Origin: Acanthosepion lycidas
Taxonomy: Eukaryota > Mollusca > Cephalopoda > Sepiida > Sepiidae
Direction of reading: 5' to 3'
Assembly (NCBI GenBank): GCA_963932145.1
Contig: OZ010581.1
Span: 80,591,641-80,655,640 of the forward strand
DNA length: 64,000 bases
Position numbers and translations under genes: made by a program. Below the pieces are notes generated by a model that was not told the origin of the DNA, did not search any database, and worked only from the letters and a program-made list of their open reading frames with translations. Below, piece after piece: positions 12,086-23,849 of this stretch. How positions within the stretch are numbered: position 1 is the first letter of the stretch; every line of letters starts with the position of its first letter.

Positions 12086-12840
12086 CTTTGTTTCTCTTTT
12101 ATAGTTATTCCTTTCCATTGCTTTCTTCTGGAAGCCTTTATTCTTTATTATTTCATGATTTCTTTAATGCATCTGTGATTTGATGTTTTAAATTTTATTT
12201 CCATTTTTTTCTTTTCTTTCATTTATTTTTACGTGATTGTTTTTTTTTGTTTTCCCTATAGATTTTTATTTATTTATTACTTCTTTATCTTTTCTTTTCA
12301 TCGTCTTCCTTTTTTTTTTTAGTTTTTCCTTTGCTTTTATATTATTTGCCTTTATTTCTAATCTTTTATTTTTCTTTTGTTTTTGCTTGCTTTCTTCGAT
12401 GTTTTCTTTTTTCTTTATACGTTTTGACGAATTAATAGCCACTGTCAAATGCAAAAGAAATAACAGAACTGTCCAACAAGCAGAATCAAAAAAAAAAAAC
12501 AACTTTGCACTAAAAAGAAAAAGCGCAAAAGTGTAATAATATCAAGCAAGCAAAAAGTATATGTAAAAGCAAATTCACAGGTAAGAAGGCAACAAGTTTA
12601 CAAACTACGAATTGGCATCTACACACAAAAGCAATGTAAGAGAAACGAATGCAGTGTTCTGTCTTCAAGATGAAGCAGATGTGGATTGAGTCAAGTCCAA
12701 TTGTAAACCTACCTATTTTACTGGCTAGAAAAATATCCCAGTATGCATTTGTAGACGGCTGCCTATAAAAAGGGAGGAGGAAATATTTTGCAGTCATCAC
12801 GCACCCACCCACGTAAAGTGACTAGCTTTTGTCAAAGTTT
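12086..12840. other. T-rich and A-rich low-complexity stretch
   Basis: 12100-12420 is strongly T-rich on the plus strand and turns A-rich after 12440. Long frames here on either strand are Phe- or Lys-rich translation of this bias. Nothing else recognised. Confidence 0.5.
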
Positions 12841-14520
12841 GTTTGTTGTTTGACACGTCTATTGTATTTGTGCGTTTGCGGCATTGCATTTTTTTGTGTT
12901 TTTGCGTTTGCTTTATGGAGGCGTCTCATCTGCAGCTGAAAGAATTACCCCTTGCTACTCCTTCAGCGTGGCCAGTGAGCAGACAGAAGAATAAATCGTG
13001 TAATATTAAGCCAAAAAGGAGAAGTATAAAGACTTCATTGCAGGAACCGAAATGCTGGTCATTCCCAAGATCGATCTTGGGATCAGTGTCACATAGGACA
13101 ATCTCCCTACTGACCACTGATGTGAGAACTGGACTGGAATCAGCAGGAAGACAATGGAAGAAGCGTTAAAGAGCCTCAATCTTAGCCCTAGAATATTGGT
13201 GAGGCGATCAAACGCCGTGTGGGACATTATTTTGGTGACCAGCGACGAGGCGAAAACTCTAGCGGGAAGCATCAATACCACAAAGTCAGTGAGGTTGCAA
13301 ACCGAATATTTGGACACTTTCTATACGAGAATCACATGGTGCCTTTGATTATATAGGATGACCATCTGGGGCATTCTTTGCCCATTATGGACATGTTGGT
13401 GAGGTCGTGTGGGCCAAAAGCAAAGCAGACATCGCCTCAGTGACGGTAACTTGCAAGTCACTAGTAAGAGTTTTATGGATGACCCCGACATCGTGAGGTG
13501 GCCGTTATATTTTCATTATTATGGAAGTCTGTCGGCCTCATTACTGGTCCGCGGTGCCGCGAGCCACTTGTCAAAGGCTTGCCCCGGCAAGAACCGAGTG
13601 CCACAAACTCATCAATTCGCAATGTCACTGGAAACAGTGGAGACAGACAAGTCCGACCAGGTCCCCGTTGACCCCAACAAATAGCAGAAAGTGATGAGGT
13701 AGAAACAAAAATTGGCAACCTCTCCTCCCCAGCAGGATGTCCTACAGTGGCAGAAGCAAAAACACACAGCCGATGCTAGGTGGAAGGCAGCAGCAACTGC
13801 AGAAGCAACATCAATATAAAAGTCAGAAGCAGCAACAGTAGATGCCACATCAGCAGGAAACCCAGCAGAGGCAACATCGAAAACAACAGCAGGAACAGCA
13901 ACAGCAGCGGCAGCAGCGGCAGTAGCATCAACAACAGGAGCAGCAAATGCAGCAGCAGCCACCTCTGCAGCAACAAAATGCCGAACAACAGCAGCAAAAA
14001 TAGATAAGTCTGCTACAGCTTGAGTGCAACATGGAGGTAGAGAACATGCCTCGACCGCGTTCTTCTTCTTTGAAAAGAAGAAGGGAGGAAGAGGAGAACG
14101 AAAAAAAAGAAAACAGGTTAGCAGATATAGGGCGGAGAGAGACATGGAACATGCCAATCCCAACCGCCCCTGCTACGCCAGATATAAAAGCAATTTCGTA
14201 CGCCGACAAAGCCAGGAGCCTCCGTTTTCCTCACTAGGAATCCATCCCCTCCTCTATAACAACCCCCAAGCACCCCGCTAAAAAAAATAATAATCCATTC
14301 CCTAAGGGGGTGTCCATCTTCAAAGTTGACAGAAAGGCACTAGAGAAGGATCTCCTCTCTCAGAGGAAAGCCTTTTTGTGGTCATTGTTTAAGTGCACGT
14401 TTCCTTACGCCCATGGGGTAATAACTCTGATTCGAAGTGTGTGTGGCAAGCTGAAATTATGTGATCTGCTGGACGCTTTCTAAAAGTTCTTTGATGAGAT
14501 AGATGACTCAGGTAGAGTCC
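12841..14520 (+). pseudogene. Decayed ORF1 (gag-like) of a Tx1/L1-type LINE
   Basis: The first frame contains MEASHLQLKELPLATPSAW at 12915, then a second frame from 13154 reads MEEALKSLNLSPRILVRRSN. A third frame reaches GAASHLSKACPGKNRVPQ at about 13547-13605, which looks like the second half of a CCHC zinc knuckle. In the overlapping frame the first Cys position reads Tyr (PHYWS), so the knuckle is broken by substitution and a frame change. A Gln/Ser-rich tract follows, then a charged frame (RRREEEENEKKENR) and a further block (FKVDRKALEKDLLSQRKAF) to about 14500. Such RNA-binding ORF1 proteins precede the endonuclease/RT ORF in L1/Tx1 LINEs; no ORF2 follows here. Assignment to the same family as the LINE at 40 kb is a guess. 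Confidence 0.55.
13780..14005. repeat. CAG/CAA/GCA-rich tract inside the ORF1 relic
   Basis: An imperfect run of CAG, CAA, GCA and AAC triplets encodes Gln-rich, Ala-rich or Ser/Asn-rich peptides depending on frame, and Leu-rich or Ala/Val-rich peptides on the other strand. Those antisense hydrophobic frames are translation artefacts, not membrane proteins. Confidence 0.85.
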
Positions 14521-15457
14521 GATGAATTAAAAAAATGGCTAAATTTTGCGCATGAGTGGTCACTATCCATAACCTTATAGGAACCTTAAATTAACGTTCC
14601 CTACGGACGTTAATTTTATTTTACTGGACAGGCGAATTACGTCTCAATATAGGACAATCCTTTGGGAATATGTCCCTCACAGATTTCTGTCCAGACTGTT
14701 TACTTTTTAGAAAATGTCTACCACGCTAGTCACGCCCGTTTGAGATCTCTTGTTTTTCCTTATTTTGCTCTCAGATGTTAATCAACAAGCTTTTGACTTC
14801 ATTTTTTGTTTTAGTGTTCAAAATTTAATTTATAAATCCTCACTGCTAATTCCCGTATTTTGACAAGAACATTACTGAATATTTAGTATTAAAACGATCA
14901 GAAATATACTTCCACTTGTTGGAAATTTTATAAATATTGTTTTTTTATACTGAAATTCACCCAATGACTCGTCCCATATTAATTTGTTTAAAGACAAAAC
15001 TTAATTTAGAAACTGATTTTATTAATGTTTTGCTCGATAATGGATACATTCTAAATATTGAGCAATTTAGCATTCATGTTGAAATTGCGCAATTAAATAT
15101 GCCCGAATTTGTCTGCAAAAATGGATTGGTGATATGAAGAGATCTGGTAGGCAGATTGTTAATAGTGTGCAACATTGTTATTTATCTGCGAATAAACATA
15201 TTATATTTACGGCATAACATATTCCGGTTGAAATGTAAAGATGTTCCGCCTACTTAACCAAATGAGTTCCGTTATTTAGATTTAAATATCCGTGTAAGAC
15301 AGATTGGACTAACTCAGCATATACCGACCAAAATTCGAAAAATGACAATATGATAATTTGCATGCGGACATGTGATTGATGTACACATTAAATAATTAAG
15401 TAGTTAATGTGTACAACTATTAACTAATGCTGACTGTGCTTCATCCTCTACCAAATA
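14521..15457. other. Non-coding stretch, nothing recognised
   Basis: No domain, repeat or element boundary was visible. The short frame at 14937-15137 matches nothing I recognise. Confidence 0.5.
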
Positions 15458-16220
15458 CAGGGTGCGATAGATAAATTGTCGTCTAAATTACGCAAAATGA
15501 AAATAAGATTGACATCTCAGATTAACAGATATATTTACCAAAATTACACACAAATATCTTTGAAATGCTAAAGAGTAAATTTATTTAATAAAATCGCCAT
15601 TGGCTTCAACCAAGGTCTCCAGACGACTTTCGAATCTCCTGCATCACTTCTGTACGACCTCTTTGTTTAATTTGGTGACTAGCTTCCATAACCATTGCTT
15701 TCAGTTCGTCTTTGGTGTTACAAGAGTGTTGTTCATCTCTAGTTTAACTGCGCCCCACACACAATAATCAAGAGGGTTGCAGTCGTGGGAGGTAGGCTTG
15801 CAGATATGAGGGGTGATGTGGTCGTAGAAATTGTTTGACAGGCATGACTGTATTATCCTGCTTATGAGGCAGGGTTCAGAGACCCGTTGCCAGATATAGG
15901 GTCTTCCGAAAGCCCCCCCCCCGACCCAGGGCAGCATCAACCCCTCAAGTGATGTAGGCCTACGTGTTGAGTGAGACCCGCGCCAACAAATTCGGGAATT
16001 ATATTTCTTATCCGAACGATCAGAGTGCGTTTTCCGAGTTGCTGTACATTCGTAATCACCATTATACTCATCCAACTCTTTCCAACGTTTGCACTGTTCT
16101 TATATTAACGCAAAAACACTCTGAACAAGCATTACAGCATGCCATTTTCAAATTTCTGGCGGTGATCTTTTTCTCACAGACGGTGCCCAACTGATCCTGC
16201 TATACTATGCTGTCGAGAAA
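15458..16220 (-). pseudogene. mariner transposase relic, internally deleted
   Basis: The 3' terminus at 15458 reads ACAGGGTGCGATAGATAAAT, a mariner-like terminal repeat. Upstream on the minus strand come LETLVEANGDFI-type codons (about 15590-15625), AMVMEASHQIKQ and a frame with SHDCNPLDYCVWGAVKLEMN (15719-15778). The last carries the third acidic residue region (PDxNPLDYxVWG) of mariner DDD transposases. The start-proximal part at about 16060-16215 parallels the N-terminal segment at 51.4-51.6 kb (PEIWKRHAVML region). The relic is about 760 bp against roughly 1.3 kb for an intact mariner, so the middle, including the first catalytic Asp region, is missing or unreadable. No matching terminus was found near 16220. 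Confidence 0.75.
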
Positions 16221-17618
16221 AATAAAAATATAGATAGTGAAAATTTTCCCATTGCACCTTGTGCTTTTAGAATTCCATTCGAAAGTTCTGGAAAAGTCCC
16301 TACAGACATACCTTTGTAAGCAGGAGTGATTTTCAGGCATGAATGTTGGTAAAATAACTCTTTGGTTTTCCTCCTGTATCTTACTCATATTCTAGATTTG
16401 TTTTTATTACTCAGTTCAATTATGAAGCGTCAGTTTAACTACTTATTTATTTTTTGTTTCGTTGTTTTTTGTTTGGACTTATCACTTTATAGTAATTATT
16501 TCATATTCAATTATACAGATTGCCACCTGATAGAAACTATGAATAGTTCATAAACATTGCAAGAAAGAAAACAAAGAGTTCATTTGAAAGAAGTTAAGGA
16601 AATAGACATTCTAAAAATGTTGAATACTTAATTGATCGATAGGGAATCTGAAGAGATATTTTAGAATAATTCCAGGAATTAATATTCCGCTAATAATTTT
16701 AATTTAATTTAGAAGAAATATTTTTAATATGCAATTATGTGACGTTGTTTAATTGAAATAAACCTTAAAAAGGAAAATAAAATATGTAAAAATAAAAAAA
16801 AAAACATTAAAAAGAATAAAAAAAAACAAATATATGAAAAATGGTATCGGAATAATGATAAAAGATAAGTAGAATGAAAAAGACAGGATAATTTTGGATA
16901 CCATTTACCGCAGACATTGTAGGATACAAAAAATAGATCTCTAGATGTTTTCGATGATTGTCATCTATTACATTGGGTTAGATGCCATCTTGCACGATCA
17001 TTTTTTATAGTAAATGCAAATATCATTATCGATATACAGGGGTAAAAATAGCAGATCTATGCATCATAACCAGGTAATTTTCGCGTGTAGGCCGACAAGA
17101 GGGATTGTCATTCTGTTAGAGCTGATATTTCGGTATTAGCTTTTTTTAACGGGAGTAGAAAACACAATTCAACAATGTACGAACGAGGACTGCACTAATA
17201 GGTCCTACTTGAAAGACATGTATTATTTCAATGTCTTATTTCAAAATCAGTCATTTTTGTGTGCAGGTTTGTGCATGCATTCAATGGCAAAAACATGTAA
17301 GTTATTCACACCCAACGCATATGCATGACAGTCCAAGGCAGACCGTGTGCAGCGGAGAAAAATATGTTCTTTTATAATATTGATTGCTACATATTGGTAT
17401 CAGTGATTATTATTATTATGTTTATTCATAATAAAAAGTAATCAATAAATAGAATATATCTATATTTATAAATTCCGATAAAATTGTTACAAGTCCCATA
17501 TCTGTGTAGTGTTCGTAACAATTTCTTGCAGTTTCCATCCCAGAAATGTTGCAGATTATCCAGTGCCGATATTGGCCCAAACTGTCATGACGAGTTTTTT
17601 TTAGGTGGGTGCTAATAC
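16221..17618. other. Non-coding stretch, nothing recognised
   Basis: AT-rich sequence without readable domains or element ends. Confidence 0.5.
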
Positions 17619-17621
17619 CAC

Positions 17622-17675
<54 letters not shown>
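17619..17675. repeat. (ATT)n microsatellite
   Basis: About 19 uninterrupted ATT units. A minus-strand frame with poly-Asn is its translation. Confidence 0.98.
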
Positions 17676-17676
<1 letters not shown>

Positions 17677-17921
17677 ACAAAATAAACCCATTGCATAAAG
17701 TTTCCTTAAAATCTTATCTCTTCTTGCCTAATCTACATTGCTGGTTAAATGTAATCGAAATACTGTCGGATTTTAAAATTTCGGTAACCCCCATTTCTAG
17801 CAATATTGAATGCCGTGCACAAATAAGTTAAATAGTTTCAGCATTCTAGCTTAGTATGAATTAAACCAAAGAAAGTAAAAAAAAATAAAAAAATTAATCC
17901 AGAAGGTCGCCCCAATCACTT

Positions 17922-17923
<2 letters not shown>

Positions 17924-17979
<56 letters not shown>

Positions 17980-18091
17980 ATTATTATTATTATTATTATA
18001 ATTATTATTATTACTATTATTATTATTAAATACACTAAACATACAATATATTAAATACACTAACGCTATTATATATATATATATATATATA
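17924..18091. repeat. (TA)n then (TTA)n microsatellite cluster
   Basis: TA units run to about 17974, change to imperfect (TTA)n to about 18028, and a further TA run follows at 18069-18091. Confidence 0.96.
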
Positions 18092-18329
18092 ATTAAATAT
18101 ATTAAATTACATGAACAAAAAAAAGAACGCAGATGGGAAGACGCGGAATCCATGCGATACTTTAAAAGGCAGAAACCGACGATATTGCAATTATGTAACC
18201 GAAACTAACATTGTGCAAATCTTTAAATCCTTAAGGAGCTTTCGTTGATCTTTAAGCAAACCGCAAAATATTATGGACAAAATCCAAAGAATATGCAAAG
18301 TATCTGTCCTGACCTGCTACCTAGTTTTC

Positions 18330-18720
18330 ATTCACTTTCTCACTAATGGAACATATGGAACATTTTCACAGAAATTGTGCTGGTAAGGTTTCTTCTTCAG
18401 TAGCTGAATTTCATGATTTTAAGCGCAGAACTAGATTAGCAGTTGATCTCGTAATTTCATTGTTGAAAGTACTGAATATAGTCGTAATTTCTATATTAAT
18501 AATTACTTCTCCTTTTCGCTTATGGAATTCTCTTTCAACTTATTGCATCCCTGTCAACTACGGAAATTTTAATGCAATGCAAATAGTCATCTTATGTTTC
18601 TTTAAATCCTGTTTTTTTATTGTCTTTTGTTTTCTTCATTTTCAGTAACTCCTGCGTCCAAGTGGCTTTTATTGCCTTGCTCGCGGTGAAATCATTTTAA
18701 AAATTTTTATACGAAATCGT
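18330..18720 (+). pseudogene. LINE family L-C, C-terminal end and 3' UTR
   Basis: One frame reads HFHRNCAGKVSSSVAEFHDF, KRRTRLAVDLVIS and FRLWNSLSTYCIPVNYGNF and on to FNAMQIVI, the same block order as at 1.8 and 58.2 kb. The 3' UTR signature is clearest here (CAGTAACTCCTGCGTCC, then GTGGCTTTTATTGCCTTGC and GGTGAAATCATTTTAAAAA). 5'-truncated; RT catalytic motifs absent. Confidence 0.75.
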
Positions 18721-20160
18721 AAAATACACGTTTACTAAGAACAATCTTGATAGAAAGGACATGTTGTGTATCTGCCACGGTATAATCTTAAGTAAAATTT
18801 GCAAAAGACATCCCAGTATTGTGGATTAATTATTTGTTACTTATTTGCAAAATAGTTTACTTACTTAAAATTTGAGATTATTTATTTCATCTAAAAATTA
18901 ATGAAGACTCATATTTTTTTAATGTTTACAAAAACCATTTGATTGCTTTGTATCTGTATTTATAAAATATATGAATAACGGTTTATTGTCAAATAGAAGA
19001 AGAAAAAAGCTCTATTAAATTTGCATCTCCTATAGTTTATATTATTTTGTAAGTTTCAATTCTCTCTGCGCTTAAATATATATCTTGAATGTAAAGAAAT
19101 AGTATGGGTGTAAAAATTGCAACTTTTATAAAATTCTAACCAATGTAAAGTTATAAGAGAAACTTCTTCAATTTTTAATCTTCGTAAAGTCCAGCTCATC
19201 TTGCGTTTCTTTCTTCAAAGATTTTACAGGATAATGAACGAACTGTAGCACCCTCTCTAAATACTTCGTCTTCAGTTTAGCGATATTTGAATACGCGTTG
19301 ACTTTTCAAGAATGTGAAGCGAGTGCTTATTACGCAGTGCATTATAACAAAACGACATGAGTTCTGACAGAAAAAAAAGGCTCCTCAGAATAGCATGATT
19401 AACGAAAGGAAAATAAAAAGTAAATCTCCGGTATTAGTAGTTTTGAGAGAATGGCGAAATGTGTACTGAACCTAAAAACCTTTAAATTGGCAAATCATCT
19501 TTAACGAGTTCCTTATTCTAGTTAGATTTTTCGTGACTTTTTTGTCGAACGACTGCAAGTGCTGGGAAGAGAATATTATACATGCAGTCGTTAAGATTTT
19601 AAAAGCTTTAATAATTATAGCATTTTCAGAGAAAAAGAATATAGAATATATTTGTAATAACGACAACGGTCATAATTCGCGCTTTTTTCTTAAAAAGCAT
19701 TATTATCCTTACTGCTATAGTGATTATTTGACTTGGAAATCATTATGAAGAAGTATTTTTCTTATACTTATATTTGCAACATTATAATGAATATTTTATA
19801 TCATGTAATTATAATTAAAAGTTGTTCAGGTAATTATACTAATATTTGTTTTGTATTTACATTTCCAGCTCGATTGATGATACATGGAAAATAGTTCCTT
19901 GTTCACTAAGGACATTACTCAAAGAAGCGAGTAGAATTGATCGGTTGAAATGTCACTATTGTAACAAAGATAGAACGTCAACAGACAAATTATTCTTATT
20001 ATTTTATTATCAACATGAGAAACATTACTTTAATATGTTAATACTAAAAATATTCTTAGCAATGATTTATATCAACAGTGCACGACCGAAATTATCAAGA
20101 GCATATTAATGTCATCCACAAAGAGATCTAATTCGCTGTATCACAGCTCATCAGTGCGGC
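18721..20160. other. Non-coding stretch, nothing recognised
   Basis: No element boundaries or protein motifs were seen. Frames at 19472-19748 and 19846-20109 are short and unrecognised. Confidence 0.5.
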
Positions 20161-20173
20161 TACACACACACAC

Positions 20174-20217
<44 letters not shown>
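20161..20217. repeat. (CA)n(TA)n microsatellite
   Basis: ACAC units lead into about 22 TA units. Confidence 0.97.
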
Positions 20218-20220
<3 letters not shown>

Positions 20221-20444
20221 TCCTCGTTTGGAAAAACCTTAGGTATTTTGGCATGTAATTGAACAAACCGATGCCCAAGGGAAATTAAGGGATAAAAACG
20301 AAAGAACTAAGATCAGGAAATTTAGACGAAAATAATCGTCCAAAATCCAAGCTCAGAGTCCAAAGAAAAACAATCTCCAAAACGAGTAAAGCAAAAGTAA
20401 CTAAGTAAAGTGCTCAATACACTAAGTAGAGCAAACCTAAATAT

Positions 20445-20567
20445 GAACCTAAAGAGCCAGGCAAACCTACTTAGGTTTCACCTATATAGATCGTCAGGGT
20501 CGACTGGCCAACGAGGTAAAGTTGGAACAGAATATATAGCCTACAACATAAAAACAGCCATGACCAC
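20445..20567 (-). repeat. Left inverted terminal repeat of PLE-2
   Basis: The segment from GCAAACCTACTTAGGTTTC (20461) through GTTGGAACAGAATATATAGC to ATGACCAC (20567) is the reverse complement, with about a dozen differences, of 22040-22162. The two arms flank the minus-strand PLE coding remains. On the minus strand the arm contains CTGACGA, 11 nt, GAAAC, a hammerhead-like core with a weak helix II. Confidence 0.85.
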
Positions 20568-22039
20568 GTGACTAAAAAAATATCAATCAAGTAAAACCGT
20601 AAGTCAGCAACGGGGGGAGGGGTATACGTTTTTATTTCATAAGGGAACAACAAAAAAAAACTATTCTAATGACCAGCGTTTCCTATGTCTACACCTATTC
20701 AGGATTTCAAATTTTAGATTTGATAAATTATTGATTTTTTTGTTTTTTTTATACATATCAATAGCTAACATTTCCTCTGTACATAGTTTACAAAATGTAT
20801 CACCTGATTTATACCTTTGACATTTTTAATATTTCCCATTTCAAAATGTTTTTTTTTTATTGTCCTCTTGTTTGACTTTCCATACATAAGTATTAGGTTG
20901 GTGCAAAAATAATGTCGTTTTCCTCACATATGTTACTATGTGAGAAAACGACATTATTTTTGCACCAACCTAATAGATAAAGTGTTACTATGTTTGTATG
21001 TTTTGTTATTAAAACTACTTAAGTGGTTATAGTATCGTGCTTTAAAATTCTTTTGGGTAGATCCTATATAGACCTTAGGATTTTTATCAGTATTATTTGG
21101 TTTATCTTTATATATTTTTACTTGGTATACTACGCACTCTTGTTGGCACTTACCCTGGAGGGAGAAGGCTTGCTTATTCCTACAATTACAATTGTGGGGA
21201 GTCGCACGAGGTTTGACATTAATTTTTCTCATGTTAAATCTATTAATTAAACTGGTCACATTAGGCATACAACTATAGCTTAATTTGACGTAGTTTTTAT
21301 TTAAGATTTTAAGTAACCTATTAGTTTGTGGGAAATTCTCTTTAGTAGTCTAAAATATATTTTGCCTATGTTGGTTTTCACCGCTGAATTATATGGGTTT
21401 TTAAACCATAATATTTTTCTACTTCTGGTTTTATGTTTACTTTGTGTTCTAGGGTAATCATTCATATCATTATATTCTAATTTAATATCATGACCACTAT
21501 TCTTTAGTGCTTGTCATAGATCATTTTATTTTTGTTAAAAATATTATTATTCGATGAGTTAGTGGACAGTCCGTGATTAATATCTTTAGGTATCTGTTTC
21601 AAAATATGTGCCGGATGATTAGAACCTATGTCGATATATTGTGGGTACTAATAATCCTTTCTATACCCTGAAACTGTATCATCACGTAAATCTAGCATAA
21701 TGTTTATGTAATGGGTAACATTCAAGTTTATTTCTACATCCAGATTAATTCCGAATTTTTTAAGGAACCAGTGAAGTTTCTTTCGGATTACGTCACATTT
21801 CCTGGGGTTACTTTTGTCTACAATAATTAATTCATCGTCCCTGTACAAAACATGGTTGCTAGGATATATATATTTATTTAAATTGTTAAGTAGGAGGCAT
21901 CCGATCAACTCACATACCTCTGCACCATCATATGCCCTCATGGGATTGTCGAAATTGCCTTTATCACCTTTTTTAATACATAATTCGTTATTGTGGAACA
22001 GCAGTGATTTACGGCAATATTTAATGAGATTAATTTTAT
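20568..22039 (-). pseudogene. Penelope-like element (PLE-2): RT core to GIY-YIG nuclease
   Basis: Read on the minus strand, AYDGAEVCELIGCLLLNN and VLYRDDELIIVDKSNPR (about 21940-21790) give the RT core with the YRDD catalytic box, then FGINLDVEINLNVTHYINI. SNHPAHILKQIP follows in another frame at about 21600. The minus frame 21268-20954 carries CMPNVTSLINRF in its opening, the NCNCRNKQAF Cys block, and the nuclease core VYIGSTQKNFKARYYNH with YKHSNTLS. A mariner MITE interrupts the nuclease frame at 20893-20973; beyond it the C-terminal codons (KSGDTFCKLCTEEMLAI) resume at about 20790. The element begins inside the RT, so it is 5'-truncated, and it has at least two frame changes. Confidence 0.85.
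20893..20973. mobile_element. mariner-type MITE, 81 bp, inside PLE-2 nuclease frame
   Basis: Termini TTAGGTTGGTGCAAAAATAA, TA outside both ends (20891-20892 and 20974-20975). It is shorter than the 101-bp copies and its centre is CACATATGTTACTATGTG. Removing the element and one TA approximately restores the PLE reading (TLS, then a YVWK-like run), so it inserted after the PLE. Confidence 0.93.
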
Positions 22040-22161
22040 GTGGTCATGATTGTTTTTATGTTGTAGGCTATATATTCTGTTCCAACTTTAACACGTTGTA
22101 CAGTCGACCCTAACGATCTGTATAGGTGAAACCTAGGTAGATTTGCCATGTTCTTTTGGTT

Positions 22162-22162
<1 letters not shown>
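22040..22162 (+). repeat. Right inverted terminal repeat of PLE-2
   Basis: Inverted copy of 20445-20567, cut off on the outside by the (CA)n(TA)n array at 22163. The hammerhead-like core in this arm is damaged (CTAACGA instead of CTGACGA). Confidence 0.85.

Positions 22163-22256
<94 letters not shown>
22163..22256. repeat. (CA)n(TA)n microsatellite
   Basis: About ten CA units followed by about 37 TA units, abutting the PLE-2 terminal repeat. Confidence 0.98.
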
Positions 22257-22260
<4 letters not shown>

Positions 22261-23804
22261 TTGAATGTTATCTTGCATCCGTTCTTAATTCACTAAGATA
22301 TAACATGTTAACACCTCCAATGAAGAAAACATGTGGATGTCTGCGTTAGCTTTAGGCTAGGATTATTAATATTGCACTCATGTAGGTTTACACAGGAATT
22401 GATGGCTTACATTAGAGATAGTCAGTTTCATCAACATTCTCGTATTCTCCTATATATTCCAGCTGTTTTAGAGGTCGATCTCGAGTTTTTCTTTAAATTT
22501 CTGTTTGTTTCTTCAATGAATTCCAATGTTCCATCAAAGATTGGCACGACTGCCATGCTCCATAGTTACTTTTGTACATTGGCAAAATCCATGCATTTGA
22601 CATTTTTATCCAATTTTTAAGAATAATATATTGTTTCCAGAAATGAATTTGGAGATTTCGCCTAACGTTCAATTGAAACAGATTCTCAGATTTATATATA
22701 AATGTTATTTGGTTTGTGTGGTAAAATCGTCGTTATTAGCGCAGTTGCCAGTGGGTCATTCTTCCTCCATAGTTACGTATTTATATTTGCTTGTGATAAG
22801 GATGATTGCGTCATATGTTTCTGCATCGCTTGCATTTGATGGGTCCAATCCATTTGCTGCTACTCATAAATCTCATACCGTGAAGGCGCTGTTCACAAGA
22901 ACCATCATTTCCCTCCAGCTCTCATCTCATCTAAGCATCCTCCACACTATCGGTTAGCGCAGTTTTCACTGGATCGGGCAAAACCTGATGAACATTCAAC
23001 CAGAGTTATCGACCCACAATCTGCAAACTGGAGACGACTTCGCATCAAATCATTCAGCTGCTGGAAGAGCCTCCAACAAATTAATCTGGCGCTGAAGGAT
23101 ATGACGATCCATTGGAGCTTATTAATGTAATTGATTTTAATGGAGTTTTATTGAACTTTCGTTAATGGTGGTGCGATTTCTGTCTTTATGTATCCTTTTC
23201 GTAATCTCATCAATGTCATTTTATATACAATCCATTGAAATTGTCCTCTGAAATGTATGTGAAGTTATTCGAGTTTCATTTTGTTTTCGTGCAAATATTG
23301 GCTCTTGAGTATTGCCATTCATGGCTATGTCTTGAATATTCTTGAAGTCCCTTAGTCAATGCTATTCTTGATGTTGATGAGTCTACTTCTTCATTTACTT
23401 TTTACATATAATACCACCTCTCTTCTCGTGATCCAGGTTTCTGTCCCTGAATATTTCATAATCGAATCGACTTAGGCATTGTTTTGCACACAAAGGAACT
23501 TTAAATATAAATAATCTATGGAATATAAGAAAAATGGTGAAACTCTCGTTAGTTCGTCTGCTAAATTATACACTGAGAATTGTAAGAAGTGCACTTGTAA
23601 AATGAGTTATATGGACGGATATTAAACTTTAGTGGCATATTATTTTCAATATAATTAAATAACCAAAAGTCAGATTTAAATGGTTTGCTTGGGCCGAGAA
23701 CATTTCACACCCTTATGCACATATATGCGTTTATAAATATATTTTCTATATTGAGGGAAGGAGATATATTGGCATAAGAATATCTATTAATCTTCATTTC
23801 ATAA
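22257..23804. other. Non-coding stretch, nothing recognised
   Basis: Frames at 22333-22620 and 22631-22957 are about 100 codons each but have no motif I recognise and no neighbouring element structure. I cannot exclude a decayed element. Confidence 0.45.
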
Positions 23805-23830
23805 TCTCTCTCTCTCTCTCTCTCTCTCTC
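23805..23830. repeat. (CT)n microsatellite
   Basis: About 13 CT units directly upstream of PLE-3. Confidence 0.95.
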
Positions 23831-23849
23831 CAAGACCAACAATTTCCTC

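Noticed and set aside
13612-14209. Long Ala/Val- or Leu-rich minus-strand frames that look like membrane proteins
   Set aside because: They are antisense readings of the CAG/GCA-rich tract in the ORF1 relic.
17580-18092. CRISPR-like or satellite array
   Set aside because: The repeats are simple trinucleotide and dinucleotide runs without spacers.
20455-20510. Hammerhead-like core (CTGACGA, GAAAC, helix III hairpin) in the PLE-2 terminal repeat
   Set aside because: Helix III is good, but helix II has only one or two pairs, helix I does not form, and the other arm has lost the core. Kept only as weak support for the R1 finding.
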